Shown: positions 23,622 through 34,907 of the stretch, piece after piece
Numbering within the stretch: the first letter of the stretch is position 1
Layout of the letters: each line of letters opens with the position of its first letter
Source of the DNA: Liquidambar formosana
Lineage: Eukaryota > Streptophyta > Magnoliopsida > Saxifragales > Altingiaceae
Direction: 5' to 3'
Length of the DNA stretch: 64,000 nt
Assembly: GCA_039720395.1 (NCBI GenBank)
Contig: CM077826.1
Location: 27,732,430 to 27,796,429 of the forward strand
Notes under the pieces: generated by a model
Seen by the model: only the letters and a program-made list of their open reading frames with translations
Database searches by the model: none
Told to the model about the DNA's origin: nothing
Translations under genes and position numbers: made by a program

Positions 23622-25258
23622 TAGGTTCTAGTTGAAGTGGCTTTTTGTCCGAAATGACATTAAACTACCTATGGTCCGCAAAGACCTTAAACTATCCATA
23701 GTGCTCTAGGTTTAATCTTCTCTATGTCATTCATGTTGTTCCTAGAGTTATGGAGTATTTAGGATTTATTGTTTTTGTGTGTGTTTTTCTATGGAGTTTA
23801 TTTGTTTTTATTTTTTCAGTGGTATAAAAAAAATTAAAAAAAATGAAAAATTCAGAAAAACCAAAAAGATTTTCTTGTGTGCTTTGCAATTCTTGGCTAG
23901 TTGTGTGTTTTCTATATATGATTTGTACTAAAATTTTGAGACTATTTTCATCATGATTGTCATATTGAGTGGAAATTTATAAATTGATAAATTTGATATT
24001 TAGTCTCACTCTCTTAAGCACATTTAGTGGAGTAGTTCTAAATTTACATGTTATATATATATATATATATTGAAGTTGAGCTTAAAAAAAAAAAAAAAAA
24101 AAAAAAAAGAGTGCTGGTTTAAAAAAAAAAAAAAAAAAGAAAAAAGAAAAATATGGGAAAGGTACGAAAACTTGATACCTACAAAATAATTCTCAAAGTT
24201 CATAAAAAAAGAACAAGAAAAATATTGCTAAGGGTGAAAAGCAATTTTTTCGATTCTAACATGGTTTGAATTCTTTTTCTTTATTTCTTTGGAATTGTTA
24301 GACTTTGATTAGCATGAGTAGTTTTGCCGACCGACCCCGTTGGCGTTGTCAGTGCATCATACACTTAACATGTGAGCTTTCTTGAATAACTTTTCTAATC
24401 GTGCATAAGTGTGAAAGACTTTATTGATACTTTGCTATTATATCTTTAATGACTCATGTGTTTTTTATTGTGGAATGGTGTCTCAATTTTAGTTCTTTTT
24501 CTATATTTGTGGAACATTCTAACGTGTCATTGTATTGTCAAGTGCACATATTTTGTTTCTATTTATTTCTTTTTGTACATTATTTGAGGGGGAGTTAAGA
24601 GTGTTTGCCTGACTGAATGGGAGTTGTTCTCTCTTGTGCCTTCATCTTGAGTTCATTTTTTTTTCTGTATATATATATATATATATAGATATATATTTTT
24701 TGTCTCTTGATATGAGGATGTTGATGATGGTGGTGTTGAGATTGGATCCTAGTTTAGGATTTCTTTGACTTGTGTTAGCTCTTTTAGGCTACATGCAATC
24801 ATGCTTAGGACTCTTGGTGTTATTTTGATGTTTTCATCTCTCTTATATGATGTCCTTAAGCTTGATTAATGAATTCACATGGTTCTTTTTGCTATTCTTT
24901 GATTTTTCTCTTGTATGAGTGATGTGGTTTTATTCTTTTATATGCGGGGTTACGTTTGCCAATTCATGACAAAAAAGAGCAGAAATTTGTATGCCTGGGG
25001 GAGAATATCTTTGAGTTTTTAATCTATTTCTGTGATATTATGCTTGGGTATTGTTTATTCTTGTTTGTAGATCACATGTTGATAGGTTGAGTGTGAGTAT
25101 TAGTATTGTTTTTGGTACTTTCCATGTAATATTTCTTTATCGAGTTGTAATTCTCAATTGAGTTTGGGACTTGTTCAATTTTATGGTTTGGGAATAAGTC
25201 TTATATCTTATGTCGAGATTTAGGTTGGTTTTGTCACGGAATTGTCAAAAGGGGAGAT
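23622..25258. other. Non-coding 3' interior of the copia element
   Basis: No integrase, reverse transcriptase or RNase H motif is seen. It contains (AT)n at 24052-24070, poly(A) runs near 24084-24138, and GGGGGAG-type tracts. The end is the polypurine tract directly before the 3' LTR. Confidence 0.6.
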
Positions 25259-28200
25259 TGCAAAGTCCATGTTTTTTATGTTGTCAAATTTTGTGCCAAA
25301 GTGTGGTTGAGTCTTGGGTTGATTGAAAACATGTGAAGCTGCAGAGGTGCGTTAAATTTTAAATGTTTAAAGTTATGCGGCTTACACTCATTTGTAGGGA
25401 AGGTAAGTGACTTTAGTTGCCCTATACCTTAGGTGGAAAATTGTTTTTAAACATCTCTTTGTTTTTTAAGAATGTTTAGAAAATATTTTTAAAAGGTTTT
25501 TAAGGTTTCAATGCAAATCAGGGCACTCGATCAATTGGGGTTGATTGCCGATTGATCAATGCTATTTTACAAATGGGCTTTTGCTACTACTGTGAACCAC
25601 GGGTTTCGATCGAGGGGGAGAAACCCTTATTTTAAAAAGACTTGTAGATATTTAAATGAATAAAAATCTGGTTTTTAAAAGGTTCACAAAAACATAACAA
25701 ACAAGGAGTCGCCACCTTATTTTTTAAGGAAAAATGGAAAACCATGAAAATAGTTTTAAAAGGAAACCTTTGAAAACCAAACATATGACTCCGATCAAGG
25801 AAAAGTAGGTCTTAACAAAACAAGAGAGGATTCGGAGACTAAGTTACGATGTGGGAAGGTTCTAGGAAATATCCTATAGGCACCCACATCGCCCCAAAAT
25901 GGGTCTTTGAATTTATATGGGCTATTTCAATCACTTCCTAATTAGTCACCATGCATATAGAAATAATTATCCATAACCATCCACATTCATTTACGAACAT
26001 CCACAAAGCATATAAACATCCACAAAGCATGTAAACATCCATAAACAAATAGGAGAGATATAGAAAGCATGTAAGAGAGATAGAGAATAAAAAACAGATC
26101 CATCCTACTCTTCTAGCGATCACATGTGATGGATAAATGAATAAGCATAAGTCTATCCTACTTTTCTAGTAAATATGTGATGGATAAATGAATAAGCATG
26201 AGTCCATCCTACTCCTCTAGCAAATATGTGATGGGCAAAAGAATAAAAGGAAAAAAAAAAAAAAAACCTAGAATACTTAGTATCCTAGGGTAGACTTGAA
26301 CATCAAATGAGCGCCTACGTACCTTACATACAAAAATGTAAGGATCAAAGTCCACGTAGTTCGATTGAGAAGGGGTTACTCCCTTTACAATGAACTATAA
26401 ACCCTAAGTTTCCAACTTAAGAAAGGTTTTTAAAAAACTTAAGAGTTTTCAAAAAATAGTTTAAGAAAAAGTAGGTATTTGAGAAAGAATAGAATTCTAA
26501 CTCAAATAGACTTCCAAAATGATTTGAATTCAAAAGAGAATAGAATTCTAAATAAAACAAAATTTTATAAAAATTGGAAACTTAGGATTTCTAATTCAAA
26601 GTAAAGACAATAACCGCAGGGGGGAGAAGAGAACAATTCATAAAAAAAAACTTACCATGAACCACTTACCATATGCTAAATATCCCGAAACATCGAGAAA
26701 ACACCAATTAATCACCCCATGTATGCTATAGGGCAATTATCATGCTCAAACCACTCATATTCATGCTCAAATCATCATTAGAAATATTAAATCAAATCTG
26801 GACACAATACTAAACATGCATATAAGGACCTAATACTCATGCAAAGAGCAAAAATCAAAAGAAAGAGAAAACCCTAATATGCTTATATATGCCCTAAACA
26901 CCCTAACATGCATAAAATTATAAAAAAAACATGCCAAATATGAATTATCATGATGAAAATATCATATGACAATCCAAAACATGAAAATAAAATCTAACAT
27001 GATGCCTTAGGTAAGTATTTATATATAAGAATGTGAAATAATCATCCTTACAGCAAGCTTTCTTAAGTAAAACTATCCGGAGATAATTTTATGTAGAAAT
27101 CACTCCGTATGAATAATTTCTTCACATATCCTACGTAAACTATATACCTAAGAATGCAAAGAAACTCACAATACACTTAAATACACTCCAGAAAGCACCT
27201 ATGCACAATCTCACCCTCTAAGGACGATAATTATCTTCGAAAGGAATAGTCATCCATGTACCTATGAAGATGAGGTTTACATAGCAAGTGTCCTATACAA
27301 AAGATACTTAAAATCATGCATATAATTGAACCATAAAGAGAAAACGGCCTAAACACATCAACTAATTTTCTGTGCAAAACGTACTTCTATCCTTAATATA
27401 GAAACTATCCTAACAGCAAGCAATTCACAATCCTATTCCACAAGCATACTTTTCACATCATTTCATATGCATTCTAAAATATAGAGTATATATAATTTCT
27501 AAATCAATTCTAAGCCATAACTATACAGAGAATGGAGTAGAAGAAGAAGGAATCGTAAAAGGATGCAAATGAGACTTACAACAAAGCAAAGGTCTTCACT
27601 GCGTTCTTCCTTCTCTTTAGCTTGGTTCCCTTCTAGTTCTCCTTTAAAATTGCAGTAGAAAGCCTTCTCCTAAGTGATATAGATGAGTGCAAATTCGTTC
27701 TCCCTAGCTCTCTTATGAATATGAAGTGTTAAAGAGTCAAAAAGTCCAACCAAAAGTCCCTTATGCTGATGAATGAGCCTCTATTTATAATTAACCAACC
27801 ATATGAACCAATGGTTGGGATTAATTCACCATGAAACCAATCTAAGACTATTATTAAATCTCATAGATGTTAAACAACTCAAAATCACATCCCAAAAGGT
27901 TTAGAACACCTTTGGAAGGCTGAAATTCAGAGTAGAAGAGTCATAATTCGTTAAAACTTCAAAGAAGGACAAAACAGGATGGATGCCTCGGGTGACCGGT
28001 TGGGGTGAACCAATCACCCGAGAGGGAATTCAGGTTTCCTCAATTTTGAGGATTCCTTGACCCGGTATGAACTCCTAACTTCAAATGGACGTAGATTCTT
28101 CATTTTAATTCCGATTTGAGTAATTCAAAAGCAAAATTTCAAGGATTCAATATAGAATAAGTCTGGAATGTTCTTGAACCAAAAATCCCTAACCACGGTC

Positions 28201-29383
28201 AAGTAGCTGGGTTTTCATAAAGCGGTTAACCGAAAAATGATCAATTAACCGTAGGGTAATATGGTGAACTAATCCAATACCTATCAATAAATTAAATAGG
28301 CTCTTAAATTAGACTCATTTCATCATTATAAGATCAATGGAATACTCCAGAACGGATTTGGAGGTCAATTGGAAAATATACGATATAAAAGACGAAATTG
28401 CCCTTCAAGTCGCAAAAGTTCTAATTAACTATCCAAACCTATCTAGAATTAAATCAAATTTGACACACATATCCAAAATGACCCTAGAAACTAAATGCAA
28501 GTGATGAGACTCAACATCAAGACAAAAATATGCATGCAATGATGACCTATTTACCTGAGGCTTAAAAGGGCAAAAGTGTCCTTTAAGGCTTAGGGACTCC
28601 TAGATGCTTCTAAACTTAAACAAATGCTATCATGAACTTATGGGGGTAAAAATGGGGTGTCTACAATTGCCTACCCCGACCGATTAGGCTTGGACTTGGA
28701 TCAATTGGGCTTCGTAAAAATTTGTTTTTCAACTTATTAAAACTTCCTATTTGATCAGATTTCGACTCCTATTCTTTTAAGGTTTCTTAGTCTCTATATA
28801 TAGAGGCTATTACAATAAAGGAGGCGAAGCAAGCCTCTCCCTATTAGGGTTTTCATTAAACATCTATTTGCTTATCTCTAGAGGTCTTCTACCTAGGGTT
28901 TTCACTTATATACTCTAAAGATTCATTTAAACCATAACCTTTAACACATCTTTGAGTGTGTGTGGCCGGAGTTCACTAGAGCCGTTTGCGACGGAGATCA
29001 AGTTTGTGAGCTTGTGGGTTAGAGAATCACTTGAAAGAGGTCAGATGCTATCAGAAGCCATGAAGATACAAAGATCAATCGATGGGTCGTTGGAGTGAAG
29101 GTGATTACTTAATTCCTTGGGGTCTGTAAGCATTATGTCTTGTACTCATTACTTTCTTAGTGGATTCGCTTCAACTAGACGAGGTCCCGTGGTTTTTCCC
29201 TACTAGGATTTTCCACGTAAAAATTCTCTTGTGATATTTTTACTGCTTTATGGTTTGATTATTGTGTGATTGATTGATAGATTTTAGGGTTTGAATTGAT
29301 TGGATAAAAATTGGGTAAAATAAATTAAAATACCTATTCAACCCCCCTTCTAGGTATTATAGGTTGATATAACTAGAATTTTA
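25259..29383 (+). repeat. 3' LTR of the copia element, split by a solo LTR
   Basis: The two parts are 25259-25590 and 28671-29383, about 1045 bp in all. Begins TGCAAAGTCCATG and ends AATTTTA. It keeps a TATA-like CTCTATATATAGAGG at about 28792-28806 that the 5' LTR has lost. The interruption is the inverted LTR at 25591-28665. Confidence 0.85.
25591..28665 (-). repeat. Inverted solo LTR (3.1 kb) nested in the copia 3' LTR
   Basis: On the minus strand it starts TGTAGACACCCCATTTTTAC (28665) and ends CGTGGTTCACA (25591). It is the same family as 11690-14598 but in the opposite orientation. Flanks are ACTAC (25586-25590) and ATTGC (28666-28670). The copia 5' LTR gives the original site as ACTGC, so each target copy has one transition. 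No internal region is attached. Confidence 0.85.
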
Positions 29384-29924
29384 AGAACTTCTCAACAAGC
29401 TTGGTTATGTTAAAAAAACTTACTATGGGGAGTTGGTGCATTCAGGTTCTATCAACTTTGGATTAAAAGGTATGCTTTCTCCATTGTTCGAGTGCAAATG
29501 TTTAATAGTGGATAGGGACATCCTAAAATGTGGCGTCCCTAGTGTAGCAGGCTTGCTACAATGTTCCCTTAATCTGGAGACATTGGCCGTAAACTTGGCC
29601 TCTCTTTATGAGTCAAAGTATGAGTTTGATGAAAATTCTCCCAAAAACTATTGGATATTTGAATTGGGTTGTTCCAAGTGTTTGCTGTTGCATCTCAAGA
29701 TTGTGAAGATTGTTGGCTTCATAGCACGGTGTTGTGAGTTTAGACTTGCAATCTTGTTTGTACAATTTCTGCTTCAGAAGGGGAGGAAGCTAGAGAAGAT
29801 TGTTATTATTGCACAAATAGGTATTAAGGAGGAAGGTTCACAAAAGGAATTACTCCAAATGACTCAAAGATTGCAAAGCTTAGCAAGAATCTCCCCACAA
29901 GTGGAAGTTATGTTCTCTCCATGA
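29384..29924 (+). pseudogene. F-box/LRR/FBD gene relic, 3' part
   Basis: After the second AGAAC the host reading frame resumes as LLNKLGYVKK. A run of seven A at about 29411-29417 shifts the frame by one, and a further frame change follows within about 50 bp. The open stretch 29433-29924 encodes LKGMLSPLFECKCLIVD, then CSLNLETLAVNL and KGRKLEKIVIIA, which match the FBD domain at the C-terminus of these proteins. It ends at TGA 29922-29924. It forms one gene relic with 19608-20436. Confidence 0.8.
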
Positions 29925-30779
29925 TGCTCATCTTTTCCTCAACACAAAATCCGAATGAAATGAGGAGCCCTTTTGGCTATCCATTTGTTAAGTGGAAGAA
30001 AATATTGGAGAAAATAACCCCTAGGCCTTTACGAGAGCCTCAAGAAGTGTAGGTTGAGTGTTCGAAACTCTACAAAAGCATTGATCCCTTTTAGACCTAT
30101 CTTAGGGCTCGAAGGGCCTTGTAATTGGCCAGTGCGTTTAGAATCGGGGAATGACATGTGCCAAGAGATTAATCGGGGCCAAAGTCATTAACAACTTAAT
30201 TCCTTTGTTATAAAAGAAATATATATACTGGTGTAAATGATGTCCGAGTCTCATGGTCTTTGAAGTTTTGCTTATTGGAGAAACCACGGAGCCTTTTTGG
30301 TTGAACTTTGATGTTTGGTGGAATCTGCCTTGGTGGTTGTAGTAGTCGCCATATTTTGGACTCTTTCTTTCTAGATGGTGAACTTTGATATTATATTTTG
30401 TGTCTTGAAACTCATTTGATATTCTATTTTAAACTATTTCAAGATGCTGAAATTTGATGTAAATATGTTTATGTATGTTATTAGATCTCATTTGAACAAG
30501 TTTGGGATGTTCTATTTTGGACTCTTAAGATGATGCCTGGAGCTACCTTTTAGTCATACCAAAAAAAAATAAAATAAAATAAAAAAAAATAATAATAATC
30601 AATAAATGAGTATTAAACTACAATGTTTTTTCATAAATTTAAATTCGAAATTATTTACTTAACAAGGGAAGAAAATGCCACTAAAGTACCGTATCATTTG
30701 CCAATGGACGTAACCTTTTAGTCCAATGACTTACAAGTACCCCCTGCTTACTTACAACTGGTTCAATCTTTAATTCTTA
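29925..30779. other. Intergenic, no gene seen
   Basis: 3' flank of the F-box relic. It has A-rich low-complexity sequence near 30560-30600 and no coding signal. Confidence 0.5.
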
Positions 30780-31178
30780 GGGAACGGCTATTGCAACCCC
30801 CCATTCCTATAAGCCCACCCCCCATCCTTTAGGTTTTTAAGGTTTTATGCAAAACATAAAAAGTTTTTATGAAAACCGGTCGTGAGGTCCACTAGAAAAC
30901 ATCATTTTGAACAACTTTGCAGAAGAGAGTTTTTCCAAAATCTATCGTTTAAATATACTTTTTAACCATTTATAGCCTTTATTTCATTTTTTGTCAAAAA
31001 GTCTACCTAAACGATAAATTTTGGAAAAACTTTCTTCTGCAAAGTTGTTCAAAATAATGTTTTTTAGTGGGCATCACGGCCGGTTTTCATAAAAACTTTT
31101 TATATTTTGCATAAAAGCTTAAAAACCTAAAGGATGGAAGGTGGGCTTATAGGAATGGGGGGTTGCAATAGCCGTTCC
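30780..31178. mobile_element. Foldback (Mutator-like) MITE with 10-bp target duplication
   Basis: The left end GGAACGGCTATTGCAACCCC and the right end, complement of GGGGTTGCAATAGCCGTTCC, match over 20 bases. The inverted arms continue with few mismatches for about 170 bp each, leaving a short loop near 30960-30990. The flanks TTAATTCTTA (30770-30779 and 31179-31188) are identical. A target duplication of 9-11 bp with long inverted ends fits Mutator-like elements. No transposase is present. Confidence 0.85.
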
Positions 31179-31188
31179 TTAATTCTTA

Positions 31189-31747
31189 ATCATGACCGGA
31201 TGCTGCACAACTACAGGCCCGAGCAATTGGTCCTTGGGTTGCACGGCCCACAGCCCGCCCTAACTTTGTGACAACGTCTAATATAATTCGTCCGAGTTCC
31301 CTGAGTGACTCGCCGAGTCCTTCAACATTGACAAAGTCTAGTGTATTTGTATTGTATTGACCAAAAGGCGATTCTATTCTTTTTCTTGTCATATAGACAA
31401 AAACCTCCTACTTCTATCGATTCGTCGTTCTTCCGGTCTTGCAATTAGGGTTTATCATCATCTTCTTCTGAGGTAAATTTTTAACAATACTATCCTTCGT
31501 TTGGTTTCCGGGAAAACTGGAAAAGAAAAGAAAGTTTTTGAGTCATATGTTCTGTTTTCTCAGATCATAATCAGTGAAAACTCCAAGGCTCGTAATTTAG
31601 GTTTCTGTTCTTTTCCTATAGTTTCTCATTAACCAAACAGAGACCTTTGGTTCGATGATGCATTACTGTTAATATATGTTCAGATCAATGATAATTTTTT
31701 TGAATTTAGATTTCGAACAGGGCGGTTGATTGTGAAAGGATAAGAAG
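31189..31747 (+). promoter_or_regulatory. Promoter and leader of the SERINC gene
   Basis: GGCCCA near 31252 is a site II-type element and TTAGGGTTT at 31445-31453 is a telo-box. The two often occur together in plant housekeeping promoters. A leader intron is plausible at 31473-31720 (donor GAG|GTAAAT, acceptor GAACAG|GGCGG), with the coding ATG at 31748. I see no convincing TATA box. The intron is inferred from splice signals only. Confidence 0.45.
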
Positions 31748-33377
31748 ATGTGGGCAGCTTCTTGCCTTGCATCGTGCTGCGCGGCATGCGCATGCGACGC
31801 GTGCCGAACTGTGGTTTCTGGAATTAGCCGGCGGTCCGCTAGGATTGCGTATTGCGGCCTCTTCGGGTTGTCGCTGATTGTTTCGTGGATTCTCAGGGAG
31901 GTTGCTGCACCTCTCATGGAGAAGATCCCTTGTAAGCCATAAATTTATTTGGGTATTTGTTATGTCATTAGTAAGTATGAGCTTGTGTTGTCTTATCTAA
32001 TTATTATAGTTCTGTGTATTCAAAGTAAGGTTTGTGTTTGTTGATTTTTCATTGATGATTGGTAAATATTTGGGTTTATTTTATTTTATTTTTTTAGGGC
32101 AATGCTATTCCCGCTGTCCTTTTAGCTTCATGTGTATCCTGTGGCTATGTTTGGTACGCCAGATTAAAAGTTTGGATAGGATAGGATTATTAGATGAACA
32201 AAAAGTCTTTGGTTGCTTTGTTTGAAGTGGGAAAGATGGTCTCTTGGATAATTTTTTATCCCATTGTTATTTCTAAATGAGATGGTATCCTAGGATTAAA
32301 ATATACCACCTCCCTTAGCGGGTTTATTATATCCCATATGTGGAATGGATAGTGTATCCCTTATTTGAAAATAACACAAAGCACATGAAAATGATATATA
32401 TATGTATCTATGTATATATATGGGTTAGGATCAACATACACATTTTTTTACACAAATTCTTACATAAATTTTTAGATAATATATTTCCAATTCATATTTT
32501 GTGAAACCACCGTTGATTAGATAGTCTTCCCACATAGGTCATGCACGCAAAAAATAAAATTGATTCGAGACTTTTTGCCATTCGATCAAAAAACTTATTT
32601 GTTTAATCACTAAAATCTCACATTTATGGATGAAGCAGTTCTTAATCTTAGATCAAGTTGATTTTTTGCGTGCATGAACTATTTAATCCAACTGTAGGGT
32701 TTTGCAAAATATGAATTGGAAATAGGTTATCTAAAAACTTGTGTAAAAAATTGTGTATGTTTGATTCTGAACCCTATAGATATAGTCCTGATCAGGTCAG
32801 CACGTGTTGGTATAAGTTATATCAACACCATGCATTGGGAGTTGTACCCTGGGTATTGGCCCAATGTACCCCGTAACCGACTAACGCACGAGGTACAACC
32901 TCCAATGTGGGTTTTGATATTAGTTATATTAGTATGTGCTTACTTGATCATTATCCTATATATATATATCCGTCGAATCCAGTATACCAAACATAGCCTG
33001 TAAGTGCAAGAAAAGTTAGATTACATGGGAGGGGAGTGTAGGAAGCTGAAATACAGCTCATAAATGCATCAACCAAGAGTCCAAGACTTGTTTGTATTTT
33101 CGCAGCCAAAAAAAAAAAGACTTGTTTGTATTTTGGGAAAAAGGTATAAATGATTATAAAAAAAAAATTATGAAAAAAGGAGAATCAAATATATCTTTAG
33201 CAACTCATCGTATGAAATGTAAGTTTAAAGTTGACCTGCATCTCATTTAGAGCTATAATATGAAATCTTCCTATTTTCAATTGAAAGATGGAAAAGAAAA
33301 GACTAAAAGATGTGCTGCAAGATGTTTATCTCCTTTTTGTGTGCAGTGTGTGTATTGCATCATGACAACTGTGATTG

Positions 33378-33411
<34 letters not shown>

Positions 33412-34876
33412 GATTAGGAAATGTGTGACATGTTTAGGCTTTACATGTTTTATGTAGAGATGAGTGCTTATAAATTTCTTTATAAACTTCAGAAGATATT
33501 ATAATAGTTATAGTTGAACAGTAATAAAATTTATATTTCCATGCATCAATTTGTTATTGAGAAAGATTGGTTTCATGAGTCTATTGGGTTTTTGTTGGTA
33601 CCAACTGGATGGTATATTTTCTGTTACCCCTGAGGTCCTAAGTGCCGTTTCAGTTTACCTTTGAGATGATTGAATGATGTTAATGATGAAAATAAATTGA
33701 CATTGATGAAACTGTTAGGTTCATAGTTATTTCATATAATGCTGTTCAAAGAGAATTCATGATACTGATCTCATTGAATCTTTATTGCAGGGATAAATCA
33801 TTTTCACCAAACACCTAATAGGGAATGGTTCGAAACAGATGCAGTGCTGCGGGTTAGCTTGGGAAACTTCCTTTTTTTCACTATTTTAGCTGTTCTAATG
33901 ATTGGTGTAAAAAATCAGAAGGATCCTCGTGATAATATGCACCATGGTGGATGGATGATGAAAATTATCTGCTGGTGTCTTTTGGTAATCTTTATGTTTT
34001 TCCTTCCAAACGAGATTATCAGCTTCTATGGTAAGTAATTTTTCCCATTAGGGTCCTTAGTTATTATGTTATTTTCATTTTTTATTGGTTTATTCTGTAC
34101 TATATTCCTTGATTGTACCATGCAAAATTGTTTCCATTCCTCAATTTTCTGTTCTCTTTTAGAAATATAAGATTACTAAGTTAGGATGTAGGGAATTCTC
34201 TAGATAATTCATGAGTGCAGCATCTTCTAGTTCCATTTTTTTATTTATAGGAATTTCATAAAGAGAATGAAATCAATTATTGTAATTGGAAACTTCCATT
34301 ATTTTTCAAAAAGTAACCTGTAAAAATACAGGCTTGACTACGGGGCTTGGGGAGGGTAGCAAGGCTCCTAGAGGGACAAGGGAATTGAGGAATTTGCAGT
34401 GGGAGGTCAATTACAATTAAGTTATGTCTAGGAAGGTGTAAAGGGGAAGTTTGGTGTTTTTTGAAGATAGTTAGTTGGAATGTTAGAGGTTTAGGGTCCA
34501 AGAGAAAGAGGAGCATCATAAAAAATTTGTTGCTAAAAATTAATCTGGACATTATTTTGTTACAAGATTCTAAGTTAGACAGTGTGGATAGGCAAGTTAT
34601 TAAGAGTGTTTTGGGGCCGAGGAATAAGGATTGGGCTTTTGTTCCCTCAGTGGGGACTTTTGGGGGACTTGTCTCAATTTGGGACTCAAGGAGTTTTTCA
34701 ATGTAGGTCAATTTTCAGTCACCTGAGGGGTAGGATTGGTGGATGTCTGGGGGTTTATGGTCTGAGTAAGCCTAGGTTGAGAAAAGAGTCGTTGGGATGA
34801 ACTTGGGTGAATATATTATATGGGTTATGTTGTCCGAATTGGGGTGGGTGGGTGTGTGGGATTTTTTTTTTTTTTT

Positions 34877-34907
<31 letters not shown>

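Larger units (their letters stand above)
20437..29383 (+). mobile_element. Ty1/copia LTR retrotransposon lacking pol (SIRE-like gag)
   Basis: LTRs are at 20437-21260 and 25259-29383 (the latter split). The target duplication AGAAC is perfect (20432-20436 and 29384-29388). The primer-binding site TGGTATCAGAGC follows the 5' LTR at 21263-21274, complementary to initiator tRNA-Met. A polypurine tract (AAAAGGGGAGAT) precedes the 3' LTR. The interior holds a gag with CCHC knuckles (21336-23621) and then about 1.6 kb without any pol motif. It is therefore a non-autonomous element dependent on enzymes made elsewhere. The SIRE/Maximus assignment rests on gag architecture and is inference. Confidence 0.85.
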
